Shown here in pieces: positions 15,743-23,921 of a DNA stretch of 40,278 nt. Position 1 is the stretch's first letter. Each line of letters starts with the position of its first letter. The position numbers were made by a program, and so were the translations under genes. A model generated the notes under the pieces. It saw only the letters and a list, made by a program, of their open reading frames with translations, was not told the origin of the DNA and made no database searches. Source of the DNA: an uncultured Prevotellaceae bacterium (GTDB taxonomy: Bacteria; Bacteroidota; Bacteroidia; Bacteroidales; Muribaculaceae); contig CALEJB010000042.1 in the NCBI GenBank assembly GCA_937898675.1, forward strand, positions 1 through 40,278. Direction: 5' to 3'.

Positions 15743-17635
15743 TCACATAGACCAGGTCTCATTGAGCAGGAAGTCAATGAGGGCGCTGATGTCGGCGGGG
15801 TCAACACTGCCATCCTGGTTACAGTCGGCGTTGTCCACATTGACAGCGCTGCCGTTGAGCAGGTAGTCGATGAGGGCACTGATGTCGGCGGGGTCGATGC
15901 TGCCGTCGCCGTTCACGTCACCGCGGTTCACTGTCACGGGCTCGCCCATGCCCACGATGTTCTGGAAGTTCTCCCAAACCTCGGCGTTGCTGTAAGCCTC
16001 CACGCTGGCCATGGGCACATACAGGGTGGCGTTCTCATAGGCCTCGGCAGCAAAGACGCCAGTGATTGCGGGAGGAACGGTTGCCAGCACGGTTACGCTG
16101 GTGAGCGCAGCGCTGCCATCAAAGCCGCCGTAGATCGAGTCGAGGGTCGAGGGCAGCACAAGCGTGTGCAGCTGGGCGGTGGACATGAAGGCGTTATCGA
16201 TAATCCTCAAGCCGTCCGAAGCGGTGAACTCGGTGACAGGGCAATAACGCATGGCCTGCTGACCGACCCTGGCGGTGCCGGGGCGCAGTTCCATGCACGT
16301 GTTGACGCGTGCGGTGGGCATGCTCAACAGGGCATAAGGCTCGCCGTCGGCAATCTCATAGAGGCAGCTGTCGAGCTCGGCAAAGTGGGTGCTGCCCTCC
16401 TCCACCTTGATTTCGTTGAGGGCGGTGCAGTTCACAAAGGGGTTGACGTCGGCCATCTCGAGGCTGGCGGGAATCACCGCCTCACGCAGGCCGGTGCAGT
16501 TGTAGAACACCGGGCCCTGCATCTGCTTGAGGTTGGGGAAGCTGGGCATGGCGGCGAGGGCGTTGCAGCGGATGAACGCGGCATTGCCGATAAACTCCAC
16601 ATGGTCGCCGCCCGTCACACTGCTCAGGGCCGTCATGTTGCCAAAGGCCTGGCTGTGGATGCGCTTCACATTCTTGAGGTTGATGCTGGAGAGGGTGGTT
16701 ACCCACTGCAGGGCCGACGAGTCAACGAGTTCCACCGTCTCGGGCAGGTTGAGGCTGGTGAGGCCCGTGCTCATGAGGCAGCCGTTGCCCAGGCGCACCA
16801 TGCCGTTGGGCAGGTTGAGGCTCTTGAGCGACTCGGCGCCGTCCAGGAAGTGGTTGGGCAGCTCGGGCATGCCTGCAGGCAGCGCCACGCTGTTAATCTT
16901 GGCACACGAGATAAACACGCCGTTGCCATACTCGGTGGCGGGGTTGTTGATGACCACCTTGGTCAGGCCGGAGCAGTTCTGGAAAGCGTTCTTGCCCACA
17001 TACTCCATGGTGGAGGGCAGCGTGATGCTGGTGAGCTGCGACAACTCGGCAAAAGCGCAGGTCTCGATGCGGGTGATTTCGCTGGGCACCACCACAACGC
17101 CGCCGCCATGGTTGGCGACACCCTGACCGGGCGCGGCGATAATCGAGTTCTGCTCAGGATTGCTCAGGCAAAACAGGGTGGTCTTGCCGGTCACCTTAAT
17201 CATGCAAGCCTTGAAATAGGGGTTGCCAATGGTTACCGAGAACGAGTTGAACTTATTCTTGAAAAATGCCGTCGTTGACACATACTGCATGGTCGTGGGA
17301 ATCTTGAACATGACGCACTCGGCGCCCTCAAAGGCGGCGTTGTCGATGTACATGTAGCCCTCGGGAATGATGAGGTTGCCCGAGAAGGTGGCATTCACAA
17401 ACGCGCCGGCGCCAATGCCAATGACGTCATAGGTCTCGCCCTGATAGGAGACTTGGGTGGCCAGGTTGGCCGTCACGGTGCCATAGGAGCCGCTGGGATG
17501 GGGAGCAACAAACACCTGCTTGTTGGCCGTGTCAACGACCTGGTAGTACAGTCCGCCCGAGGCAAAGGTCTGGGCCTGGGCAGCAACGGCAAACAGCACT
17601 GCTATCGCCGTGAACAATAGTGACTTGATTCTCAT
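15743..17635 (-). CDS. Secreted BspA-like leucine-rich repeat protein with dockerin-like C-terminus
   Basis: The 630-residue protein has a signal peptide (MRIKSLLFTAIAVLFAVAAQAQ) and then, over about 60-540, repeats of the LRR_5/BspA type (for example I-P-x-x-M-x-Y-V and L-P-x-x-x-x-x-I-x-x-x-A-F). Such surface proteins often mediate adhesion. The C-terminal 59 residues hold two calcium-loop repeats, D-V-N-G-D-G-S-I-D-P-A-D and D-C-N-Q-D-G-S-V-D-P-A-D, each followed by I-S-A-L-I-D-[YF]-L-L-N: a type I dockerin-like module. No cohesin is visible in the window. The ATG at 17635 starts the signal peptide; an upstream TTG is rejected. The DNA of the dockerin module is almost identical to that of the gene at 21561-22757. 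Confidence 0.92.
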   Translation of the reverse strand: MRIKSLLFTAIAVLFAVAAQAQTFASGGLYYQVVDTANKQVFVAPHPSGSYGTVTANLATQVSYQGETYDVIGIGAGAFVNATFSGNLIIPEGYMYIDNAAFEGAECVMFKIPTTMQYVSTTAFFKNKFNSFSVTIGNPYFKACMIKVTGKTTLFCLSNPEQNSIIAAPGQGVANHGGGVVVVPSEITRIETCAFAELSQLTSITLPSTMEYVGKNAFQNCSGLTKVVINNPATEYGNGVFISCAKINSVALPAGMPELPNHFLDGAESLKSLNLPNGMVRLGNGCLMSTGLTSLNLPETVELVDSSALQWVTTLSSINLKNVKRIHSQAFGNMTALSSVTGGDHVEFIGNAAFIRCNALAAMPSFPNLKQMQGPVFYNCTGLREAVIPASLEMADVNPFVNCTALNEIKVEEGSTHFAELDSCLYEIADGEPYALLSMPTARVNTCMELRPGTARVGQQAMRYCPVTEFTASDGLRIIDNAFMSTAQLHTLVLPSTLDSIYGGFDGSAALTSVTVLATVPPAITGVFAAEAYENATLYVPMASVEAYSNAEVWENFQNIVGMGEPVTVNRGDVNGDGSIDPADISALIDYLLNGSAVNVDNADCNQDGSVDPADISALIDFLLNETWSM

Positions 17636-17706
17636 ATTAAAAATAGTTTTAAGTGATGACCGCAAGCAGTCACACGGGTTAATGTTGAGATTTTATATTT
17701 CAACCA

Positions 17707-17737
17707 CAAAAATAGTGAACATCTCTTGAATATTCAA
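17707..17737 (-). promoter_or_regulatory. Promoter of the leucine-rich repeat gene
   Basis: On the minus strand TTG, 20 bp, TATTTTTG (17707-17714). The predicted leader is about 65 nt. Confidence 0.65.
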
Positions 17738-17764
17738 GCATTTTCAATTTCTTTTCACCCCAAA

Positions 17765-17803
17765 AACAAAGCAAGGCCCCGCGCGACGGCGCGGAGCCTT
17801 GCC
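17765..17803 (-). terminator. Terminator of the 17833-19185 gene
   Basis: A long GC-rich stem (GCAAGGC…GCGC against GCGC…CCTTGC, 17771-17803) is followed on the minus strand by TTTGTTTTTG. Confidence 0.85.
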
Positions 17804-17832
17804 ATATGGTCAAAATCGGGCCTGGCCTTCAA

Positions 17833-19185
17833 TTACAGGGCGGGCCACACGCTGTTCAGCAGGAAGTCGATCAGGGCCGAGATGTCACCGGGGTCGATGC
17901 TGCCATTGAGGTCGCAGTCGGCGTTGCCCTCGTTAACGGCACTGCCGTTGAGCAGGTAGTCAATCAGAGCGCTGATGTCGCTGGGGTCAACCGACTCGTC
18001 ACCGTTCACGTCGCCGCGCACGCCCTCGTCAACGACGGGCACAACAAACTGGGCGCCGTTGGTAAAGGTGAGCTTGTTGTCCAGATAGGGACCATAGAAC
18101 TTGCCATAATAGGTAGAGCCGCCCTCGGTGTAGTAGTCGTGAACCAAGGTGGTCTCAAAGTTCAGCGAGTCGGGAGTGATGGTGCCCTTGCAGCCGCTGT
18201 GGCGGTTGCTCACCGTGCCGTCGATGTAGTCGCAGCCCACGTTGTACCACCAGCTGGTGTAGTCGCGGGTGTCGGTGTCATAGCTCGACGCATCGGCGTA
18301 GCGCACCTTTTGCCTGGGGAAGTCCACCGTGCCGTCGCTGCCGATGTTCATGTAATTGCAGGGATAGTGGATGCCCCACAGGTTCCACACCAGCACGGTG
18401 CTGTCGCCCTCGGGCTGATAGAGGTACACGTTGGCCGAGTTGTACATGCCGTCCTTGCCGTAGTACTCGTGCAGGCCGTTGGCAACCACCAGCTGGGTGC
18501 CGCGGTACACATTATAATAAGATGTGGTGTCGCACGAAACCTTCACGCCGTCCTCATACTTGGTGATGATCTGATACCAGTAGTACACATAGCCCTCGCC
18601 GTCGCCGTCGCCAAACATGATGCTGCCGTCGGGCAGGAGCTTGCCGTTAATCTTGGCCGAGGTGTCCTTGTTGCGGTAGTAGCCCTCGGAGTACACATAG
18701 TGGCGCAGAACGGTGTCCACGCGGGTGGGCTCGGTAGAACTGGGGTCTATCGACTTGAGCTTGATGCTGTGGCTCAACTGCACGGTACCGTTCTCATAGT
18801 CAACGGTCATGGGCAGGTAGTAAGTCGTGTTGTTGTAGGTGTTCTTGAACAGGCCCGAAATCTGGAGCGTGCCGCTGGAGCTCACCTTGTACTTGCAAGT
18901 GGTGTTGCCCGAGTAGCAGGGCTCAACATCGATGAGCGAACCGTCGGTGCGGTAGTGTGCATAGTGCAGATAGGTCATATACTTGCCGCTGAGCGCAACC
19001 AGGCCGTCCTGGTTCATGCCAAAGCCTCCCTTGTTGTTCCCCCACGAGATGTTGTGGGCCTTCATGTAGTCCAGCGGAGTCTGGAAGGTCACTGCCTGAA
19101 CAGGACCCTCGCTTGCTTCATTGACGCCGGCAGCAACCGCCGTCAGGCTTGCGCAGGCAAGCACAAGTGCGAAAAATTTCTTCAT
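17833..19185 (-). CDS. Secreted protein of unknown function with dockerin-like C-terminus
   Basis: The 450-residue protein has a signal peptide (MKKFFALVLACASLTAVAAG). The central part shares an order of short motifs with the next two dockerin proteins: a D-G-S-I-M-F block at about 186-191 and V-L-V-W-N-L-W-G at about 264-271, followed by a D-G-T-V-D-F strand. Residues 391-450 are a two-repeat dockerin-like module (D-V-N-G-D-E-S-V-D-P-S-D and D-C-D-L-N-G-S-I-D-P-G-D). No catalytic motif was recognised. It is transcribed alone, from its own promoter to its own terminator. Probably a surface or extracellular protein; substrate unknown. Confidence 0.88.
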   Translation of the reverse strand: MKKFFALVLACASLTAVAAGVNEASEGPVQAVTFQTPLDYMKAHNISWGNNKGGFGMNQDGLVALSGKYMTYLHYAHYRTDGSLIDVEPCYSGNTTCKYKVSSSGTLQISGLFKNTYNNTTYYLPMTVDYENGTVQLSHSIKLKSIDPSSTEPTRVDTVLRHYVYSEGYYRNKDTSAKINGKLLPDGSIMFGDGDGEGYVYYWYQIITKYEDGVKVSCDTTSYYNVYRGTQLVVANGLHEYYGKDGMYNSANVYLYQPEGDSTVLVWNLWGIHYPCNYMNIGSDGTVDFPRQKVRYADASSYDTDTRDYTSWWYNVGCDYIDGTVSNRHSGCKGTITPDSLNFETTLVHDYYTEGGSTYYGKFYGPYLDNKLTFTNGAQFVVPVVDEGVRGDVNGDESVDPSDISALIDYLLNGSAVNEGNADCDLNGSIDPGDISALIDFLLNSVWPAL

Positions 19186-19238
19186 AAAAAATACTTAATT
19201 TATAATTTGACAAAAAGTTAATTCTTGCATTAAAGTGC

Positions 19239-19269
19239 CAAAATTACAAACTATTTGATTAACATGCAA
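19239..19269 (-). promoter_or_regulatory. Promoter of the 17833-19185 gene
   Basis: On the minus strand TTG, 20 bp, TAATTTTG (19239-19246). The predicted leader is about 47 nt and AT-rich. Confidence 0.7.
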
Positions 19270-19350
19270 CTAAAACGCCTGTTTTTTATGCCATAAGTTC
19301 TTCACACAGTGCATGGCATGGAACATGGGGCAAAAAGTTGGCACCGCCAA

Positions 19351-19388
19351 CAAACAAACAGGGCCCCGCAGCCAGTGCGGAGCCCCGT
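19351..19388 (-). terminator. Terminator of the 19433-21100 gene
   Basis: A GC-rich stem (arms about 19359-19370 and 19376-19388) is followed on the minus strand by TTTGTTTGTTG. Confidence 0.82.
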
Positions 19389-19432
19389 TGATTGTCATTC
19401 AATCGGCCTTGCAGCCGGTTGTTCGCGGCCGA

Positions 19433-21100
19433 TTAGTTGGGCCAAACGCTGTTCAGCAGGAAGTCGATCAGGGCCGAGATGTCACCGGGATCGATGCTGC
19501 CGTTGAGGTCGCAGTCAGAGTTACCCTCGTTAACGGCGCTGCCGTTGAGCAGGTAGTCGATCAGAGCGCTGATGTCGCTGGGGTCAACCGATCCGTCGCC
19601 ATTCACGTCACCACGCAGGCCAGTAGCAGCCTCCCAGGTGATCTCCTTGCTGGCCTCGAGGTCGTTGTAGCCCTCGGCGCTGGCGGTTACGATGATGGTG
19701 TAGTCACCAGCCTCGGGCAGCTGGATGTTGCCATCCTCGTCGGGGGTGTAGCTGTTGCCGTCCTGGTCGATGATCTCCAGGGTAACGTCCTCTTCGCCGG
19801 TGTACTGGATGTTCACCTTACCGTCCTCGGTAACGTCGCCAATGATGATCTCACCTGCGAGGTCCTGAATCTCAACGGGGAAGTAGAACTCATAGCCGTC
19901 CTTGAAGTTGATCACGTTGTTGGTCCAGGGATAGAAGTAAACGCCAAGCATCGAAGCGCCATCGCTCTTCCTGGTCATGAAGTCAACAGCCGAGGTGGGC
20001 TCGTCCCACTTGATCATGGTGCTGGTGCAGCTGCCGTTGAACTGCTCAACCATCTGGTCAATGTCGTCGAGCTCGAGGTCGTAGGCTACCATGTAGAAGT
20101 CCTCAGCGCCGGTCCAGTCATACTGGGTGTACTGCTGGGCATAGCTCGACATGTCGTCCTGAGCCATTATCTGATAGGTGGGCATTACCATGGTGCCGTC
20201 GCCGTAGATGAAGGCAACAACGCCGCGGTAACCCATGCCGAAGATGTTCCATACAACAGCGGTGGTGTCATCGTACTGGTACATGTAGCAGGGTACCTCA
20301 GCTTCAGTTTCTGCGTGAACCGAGTAGTAGCTGTGGGTGGCATTGGGAACCAGGAAGTAGGTGTTGCGGAACACATTCGACAGGCTCATCGAGGTGTCGC
20401 TCGAACGCGGAGTGGTAGCAGTTTTCGAAGCGTACGTGTTGACAATGTCAACGAACAGGTATGCCCAGCCGTCCTCGAAGTAAACGGTACCGTCTTCCCA
20501 GATCTCGCCGAGGACGTCCTCATACACGTCGTCCTGGAGCCAGCCTTCGTTCACCAGGCATACCATCTCGGTGGTGTCCTGATAGACGCGGTTCTTGTAA
20601 ACCCTGTCGCCCTGGTAGGTGTATTGGATGATGCCGCTGGGCATAGCCACAGCCTCGTTGGCATAGTCGGCAATCAGCTCAACGGGCAGGGTGTAGTAGA
20701 TGCCGTCAACGGTTACATAGCCGTCGGCCTCGCTCTCCACGAACTCGGTCTCCCAACCGCCCATGTACTCATAGGCTGCGGGGGTGATGTTGCAACCGGT
20801 CGAGGTGAATTCCCAGTCATAAGCATCGAGCATGACAACCTTGGTGCCCATGATAACATCGGCAGCACCACGGCGCGAAGCGTTCTGATTGCGAACCATG
20901 TTGGCCTTCATGTCGTGGGTCTTGGCAAACTCTTGGAAGGTCAGGTTCTGGGCCTGAGCCATCTTCATTGCGGGAGCGGTCAGCTGGTTGAACAGCGTGT
21001 TGCTCTTGGTTACCATGTTGCCGGTGGCATGGCTAACCTTGGGTGCAGCAAAAGCCGTCAGGCCTGCGCATACACATACAAGTGCTAAAATTTTCTTCAT
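19433..21100 (-). CDS. Secreted protein of unknown function with Ig-like segment and dockerin-like C-terminus
   Basis: The 555-residue protein has a signal peptide (MKKILALVCVCAGLTAFAA). The middle shows the motif order of its two relatives: E-D-G-T-V-Y-F-E-D-G at about 202-211 and A-V-V-W-N-I-F-G at about 281-288. Residues about 415-495 form an extra beta-rich, Ig-like segment (…L-P-E-A-G-D-Y-T-I-I-V-T-A-S-A-E-G-Y) lacking in the relatives. Residues 497-555 are the two-repeat dockerin-like module. No enzyme motif was recognised. Start and signal peptide agree, and promoter and terminator are its own. Confidence 0.88.
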   Translation of the reverse strand: MKKILALVCVCAGLTAFAAPKVSHATGNMVTKSNTLFNQLTAPAMKMAQAQNLTFQEFAKTHDMKANMVRNQNASRRGAADVIMGTKVVMLDAYDWEFTSTGCNITPAAYEYMGGWETEFVESEADGYVTVDGIYYTLPVELIADYANEAVAMPSGIIQYTYQGDRVYKNRVYQDTTEMVCLVNEGWLQDDVYEDVLGEIWEDGTVYFEDGWAYLFVDIVNTYASKTATTPRSSDTSMSLSNVFRNTYFLVPNATHSYYSVHAETEAEVPCYMYQYDDTTAVVWNIFGMGYRGVVAFIYGDGTMVMPTYQIMAQDDMSSYAQQYTQYDWTGAEDFYMVAYDLELDDIDQMVEQFNGSCTSTMIKWDEPTSAVDFMTRKSDGASMLGVYFYPWTNNVINFKDGYEFYFPVEIQDLAGEIIIGDVTEDGKVNIQYTGEEDVTLEIIDQDGNSYTPDEDGNIQLPEAGDYTIIVTASAEGYNDLEASKEITWEAATGLRGDVNGDGSVDPSDISALIDYLLNGSAVNEGNSDCDLNGSIDPGDISALIDFLLNSVWPN

Positions 21101-21216
21101 AAATTCTTGAAATTTTAGGAGTTAATAAAAATGGTTAATAAAAAATATTCTTTGTTTTTTATTATATTATAAGGTATAGATAGAGCAATAAAGCAACATA
21201 TCTCAAATTGATTTTG

Positions 21217-21248
21217 CAAATTTATGTAAACATTTTGAAATACACAAA
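21217..21248 (-). promoter_or_regulatory. Promoter of the 19433-21100 gene
   Basis: On the minus strand TTTG, 20 bp, TAAATTTG (21217-21224), predicting a leader of about 110 nt. The gene-free stretch 21101-21560 otherwise holds only AT-rich sequence and the terminator at 21507-21535. Confidence 0.65.
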
Positions 21249-21506
21249 TTTTTAGAAAAAAAAATGCGTTTATTTGATAAAATACGCACCTTACATTACC
21301 AAATTCTATAAAATGCGTCCCAAAATGCACCATTATGAACACCAAACAGCGCCGACGGTATGCAAAAGGACAGTTGAGCGCAATGCCAAAACGGCACAAT
21401 GCGCCGCCGCAAAAATAAAAATCAGATAATGATGTATTGATTTAGTATCGGGTTCGTTCCGTTCAGAGTGGCGCCAGCCAACTCCCGGCCCCCTAACACC
21501 CAACTA

Positions 21507-21535
21507 AAAAGGGCTTCGCGCGGCGAAGCCCTTTT
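21507..21535 (-). terminator. Terminator of the 21561-22757 gene
   Basis: A perfect 12-bp stem, AAAAGGGCTTCG against CGAAGCCCTTTT, with a 5-nt loop. On the minus strand the stem runs into five T residues. Confidence 0.85.
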
Positions 21536-21560
21536 GATGTATCCCAATGTAATTCCTGTT

Positions 21561-22757
21561 TCAGTCTGCCCAGGTCTCGTTGAGCAGGAAGTCAATGAGG
21601 GCGCTGATGTCGGCGGGGTCAACACTGCCATCCTGGTTACAGTCGGCGTTGTCCACATTGACAGCGCTGCCGTTGAGCAGGTAGTCGATGAGGGCACTGA
21701 TGTCGGCGGGGTCGATGCTGCCGTCGCCATTCACGTCGCCGCGCATGCCCGTAGCGGGGATGACGAAGCAGGAACCGTCGGTGAAAATCAGGCGGTTGTC
21801 AAGCCAATAACCCTTGCTGGCGCCGCCCTGCGCCTTGATGCCCGAGGGGCCCCAGGTGATGGCGTCGCGTGTGGCGTCGCCCGTGTTGCCGGCGTTGGCC
21901 CAGCCCGTCATGCAGTCACGGCCGTTGTGCCAAGTCACGGTCCAGTTGTAGTAGAAACCCGCATCCTCGCCCTCGTCGTCGAGCGCGGGGTCAAAGACGG
22001 GCTGGCTGGCGAAATCGACCGTGCCGCCCTCGTTGATGTTGAGGGTGACGGCGGGCATGCCCAGCCCCCACAGGTTCCACACCTGCACGGTGTTGTCATC
22101 GGTCTGGACCATATAGATGTCGTTGCCCTCGAGGGGGGCATTGAGTGAGTTGAGGCGGTACTCGTGGCGGCCGTTGGGGGTCCTGAGCCAGCAGTCGCGC
22201 AGGATGGGGCTCACGGTGACGGTGGTGTCGTCGATGACACTGCCGTCGGGCATGGTGAGGCGGTAACAGTTCTCAAAGTAGTAGGCAAAGCCCTGGGCGA
22301 AGTGGATGGAGCCGTCGGCCTCGACGGTGCCGGTGACGTCGGACAGGTCGCCATAGTTGACCCAGTAGTCCTCGTTGATGACATACACGTTGACGGTGGT
22401 GTCGCGGCGCGTGCCGCCCACGGTAGCACCGCTGGTGCGGGTGCTCACAGGCTGGCCGTCAACTATGATGGCTGCGGTGTTGCGGATGTAATCAACGGTG
22501 ATGGGCTGCGCCAGGTCGTAGTACAGGCCGCTGCAGGTCACCGTGGTGCCCGTGGGGGCGGGGACAAGCTGGGCATTCCAGCCGCCGCCGTAGAACTGGG
22601 GCGCCTCCTCGACCACGACATTGTAACGGCTGTCGTAGTGCCAGTTATAAACGTTGAACATGGCAATCTTGCCGCCTGCGATGACCTCGGGCGAAACGGC
22701 GTGGCATACCCCTGCCACCACCGCGCATGCACTCATGAGTGCTACAATCCTTTTCAT
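21561..22757 (-). CDS. Secreted protein of unknown function with dockerin-like C-terminus
   Basis: The product is 398 residues from the ATG at 22757, which starts the signal peptide (MKRIVALMSACAVVAGVCHA); an upstream in-frame start adds a non-hydrophobic extension that begins near the predicted transcription start and is rejected. The motif order of the family is present: A-D-G-S-I-H-F at about 147-153 and V-Q-V-W-N-L-W-G at about 224-231, then G-G-T-V-D-F. Residues 340-398 are the two-repeat dockerin-like module. Its DNA matches that of the leucine-rich repeat gene at about 171 of 174 positions by eye, although the rest of the two proteins is unrelated. Confidence 0.88.
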   Translation of the reverse strand: MKRIVALMSACAVVAGVCHAVSPEVIAGGKIAMFNVYNWHYDSRYNVVVEEAPQFYGGGWNAQLVPAPTGTTVTCSGLYYDLAQPITVDYIRNTAAIIVDGQPVSTRTSGATVGGTRRDTTVNVYVINEDYWVNYGDLSDVTGTVEADGSIHFAQGFAYYFENCYRLTMPDGSVIDDTTVTVSPILRDCWLRTPNGRHEYRLNSLNAPLEGNDIYMVQTDDNTVQVWNLWGLGMPAVTLNINEGGTVDFASQPVFDPALDDEGEDAGFYYNWTVTWHNGRDCMTGWANAGNTGDATRDAITWGPSGIKAQGGASKGYWLDNRLIFTDGSCFVIPATGMRGDVNGDGSIDPADISALIDYLLNGSAVNVDNADCNQDGSVDPADISALIDFLLNETWAD

Positions 22758-22800
22758 ATTGTCGGACGTTTTGTTGTTTGTTCTGTGATTATTCAAGCCG

Positions 22801-22831
22801 CAAATTTAAGTAAACTTTTTTTAACCGACAA
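22801..22831 (-). promoter_or_regulatory. Promoter of the 21561-22757 gene
   Basis: On the minus strand TTG, 20 bp, TAAATTTG (22801-22808), with a predicted leader of about 37 nt. Confidence 0.7.
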
Positions 22832-22845
22832 GTTTTGGGAGCTTT

Positions 22846-22938
22846 TTTAGTGAGGAGTGTGGTGTGTGGTGTTGCCGCTGCCCGTGTGCGGACGCCAACT
22901 CCTCACTCCTAACTCCTCACTAAATACAACTCCTAACT
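22846..22938. repeat. Heptanucleotide repeats (AACTCCT/CACTCCT) with a 13-bp inverted repeat
   Basis: The plus strand carries AACTCCT, CACTCCT, AACTCCT, CACTAAA at 22897-22924 and a further AACTCCT AACT at 22928-22938 that runs into the 3' end of the DJ-1 gene. A reverse-complement copy, TTTAGTGAGGAGT, at 22846-22858 pairs perfectly with 22912-22924. Confidence 0.75.
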
Positions 22939-23487
22939 ATGAAGCAGCATTCCGCTGGCGACCTGGCGCGCCGCGTCTTCGCCCAGGCTGCGCTCCACGA
23001 TGGCGAGGGCAAACGCCGCAGCGGCAGCGGGACCGTTGCCGGTGATGATGTTGCCGTCGATGGCGACAGCGCTCTGCTGCCAGTCCACGCCCTCAATGGT
23101 ATCCTCCATGCCGGGGTAGCACACAGCGCGGCAGCCTTGCAGCATGCCCATGGCGCCGAGCACCACGGCAGGCGAAGCACAGATGGCCGCCACTCCCCCG
23201 CCCCGCCCGTTCTGGGCCTCGAGCGCACGCCGCACGCCATCGTGGGCGGCGAGGTTGGGCGCGCCGGGGATGCCGCCCGGCAGAATGAGCCACAGGGCGT
23301 CGCTGTAGTCATAGTCGTCAAACACGCCGTCGGCCACCACCGTCACGCCATGGGCACCCGTCGCCTCACGCCCTGCGTTAATCGACACCGTGGCCACGGG
23401 CATGCCCGCGCGGCGCATCACGTCAACTGCCGTCAATGCCTCGACCTCCTCAAAGCCGTCGGCGAGAAAAATAAAACTTTGTTTCAT
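22933..23487 (-). CDS. DJ-1/PfpI family protein
   Basis: The 184-residue protein is of the DJ-1 subfamily: the N-terminal strand F-I-F-L-A-D-G-F-E-E-V-E with the conserved acidic residue, L-I-L-P-G-G at 67-72, the nucleophile elbow A-I-C103-A-S-P-A-V and the late T-G-N-G-P-A-A-A-A-A-F-A-L. Members act as glyoxalase III/deglycase-type or stress proteins in the cytoplasm; the exact activity cannot be decided here. Length is normal. The last codons fall inside an AACTCCT-type repeat. The start ATG is the only one consistent with the family N-terminus. Confidence 0.92.
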   Translation of the reverse strand: MKQSFIFLADGFEEVEALTAVDVMRRAGMPVATVSINAGREATGAHGVTVVADGVFDDYDYSDALWLILPGGIPGAPNLAAHDGVRRALEAQNGRGGGVAAICASPAVVLGAMGMLQGCRAVCYPGMEDTIEGVDWQQSAVAIDGNIITGNGPAAAAAFALAIVERSLGEDAARQVASGMLLHS

Positions 23488-23570
23488 GTTAGTGTTTTCT
23501 ATTATATATGTATGAAAAATTAGACTGCCGGCGGCGGCTCAAGCATGCGCCACACGCCGTTATTTTTTCC

Positions 23571-23578
23571 CAAAGGTA
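23571..23578 (-). promoter_or_regulatory. -7 box upstream of the DJ-1 gene
   Basis: The minus strand reads TACCTTTG. A T-rich sequence with TTTG occurs about 23 bp upstream, slightly beyond the usual spacing. The predicted leader is about 75 nt. Confidence 0.45.
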
Positions 23579-23660
23579 GGCATTTTTGGCCGTAAAAAAG
23601 GCAAAAAAAGGGCAAAAAACACAAAAAATGCACTTTTTTTGAAAAAAAGTCGCGAAAAAA

Positions 23661-23691
23661 TTTGGAGGTATCAAAAAAAGCAGTACCTTTG
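23661..23691 (+). promoter_or_regulatory. Promoter of the tRNA-Val gene
   Basis: TTTG at 23661-23664, exactly 19 bp, TACCTTTG at 23684-23691. It is one of the best consensus promoters in the window and predicts transcription from about 23698, just ahead of the tRNA. Confidence 0.85.
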
Positions 23692-23712
23692 CATCGCTTT
23701 TGAAAACAGCAC

Positions 23713-23787
23713 GGGCAGTTAGCGCAGTTGGTTCAGAGCATCTGCCTTACAAGCAGAGGGTCGGGGGTTCGAATCCCTCACTGCCCA
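23713..23787 (+). tRNA. tRNA-Val, anticodon TAC (UAC)
   Basis: A complete cloverleaf of 75 nt including the discriminator A. The acceptor stem is GGGCAGT/ACTGCCC, the anticodon arm TCTGC-CTTACAA-GCAGA places TAC at the anticodon, and the T arm is GGGGG-TTCGAAT-CCCTC with one G-T pair. The D stem GCGC/GAGC has one G-A mismatch. CCA is not encoded and would be added after transcription. Confidence 0.95.
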
Positions 23788-23788
23788 C

Positions 23789-23826
23789 AAGAGCGGTTCA
23801 GCACAGGCTTGACCGCTCTTTTTTTG
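23789..23826 (+). terminator. Terminator of the tRNA-Val gene
   Basis: AAGAGCGGT (23789-23797) pairs with ACCGCTCTT (23812-23820), followed directly by more T residues to 23825. Confidence 0.85.
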
Positions 23827-23921
23827 CGTGCCGGTTTAGGGGTCCGGCGGCACCCAATAGTTGGCACCGCGCATGCAATCGCCTCTTTTTTTTCAAGGAT
23901 TTCAGTTATTTTAGCACTTGT

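Noticed and set aside
15743..22757. Repeated DNA in the dockerin region as a possible CRISPR array
   Set aside because: The repeats are coding, in pairs per gene, and encode calcium-loop motifs; there are no regular spacers and no cas genes.
23713..23828. tRNA-Val as an attachment site of an integrated element
   Set aside because: No direct repeat of the tRNA 3' end and no integrase were found in the window; the genes to the right look like normal chromosome.
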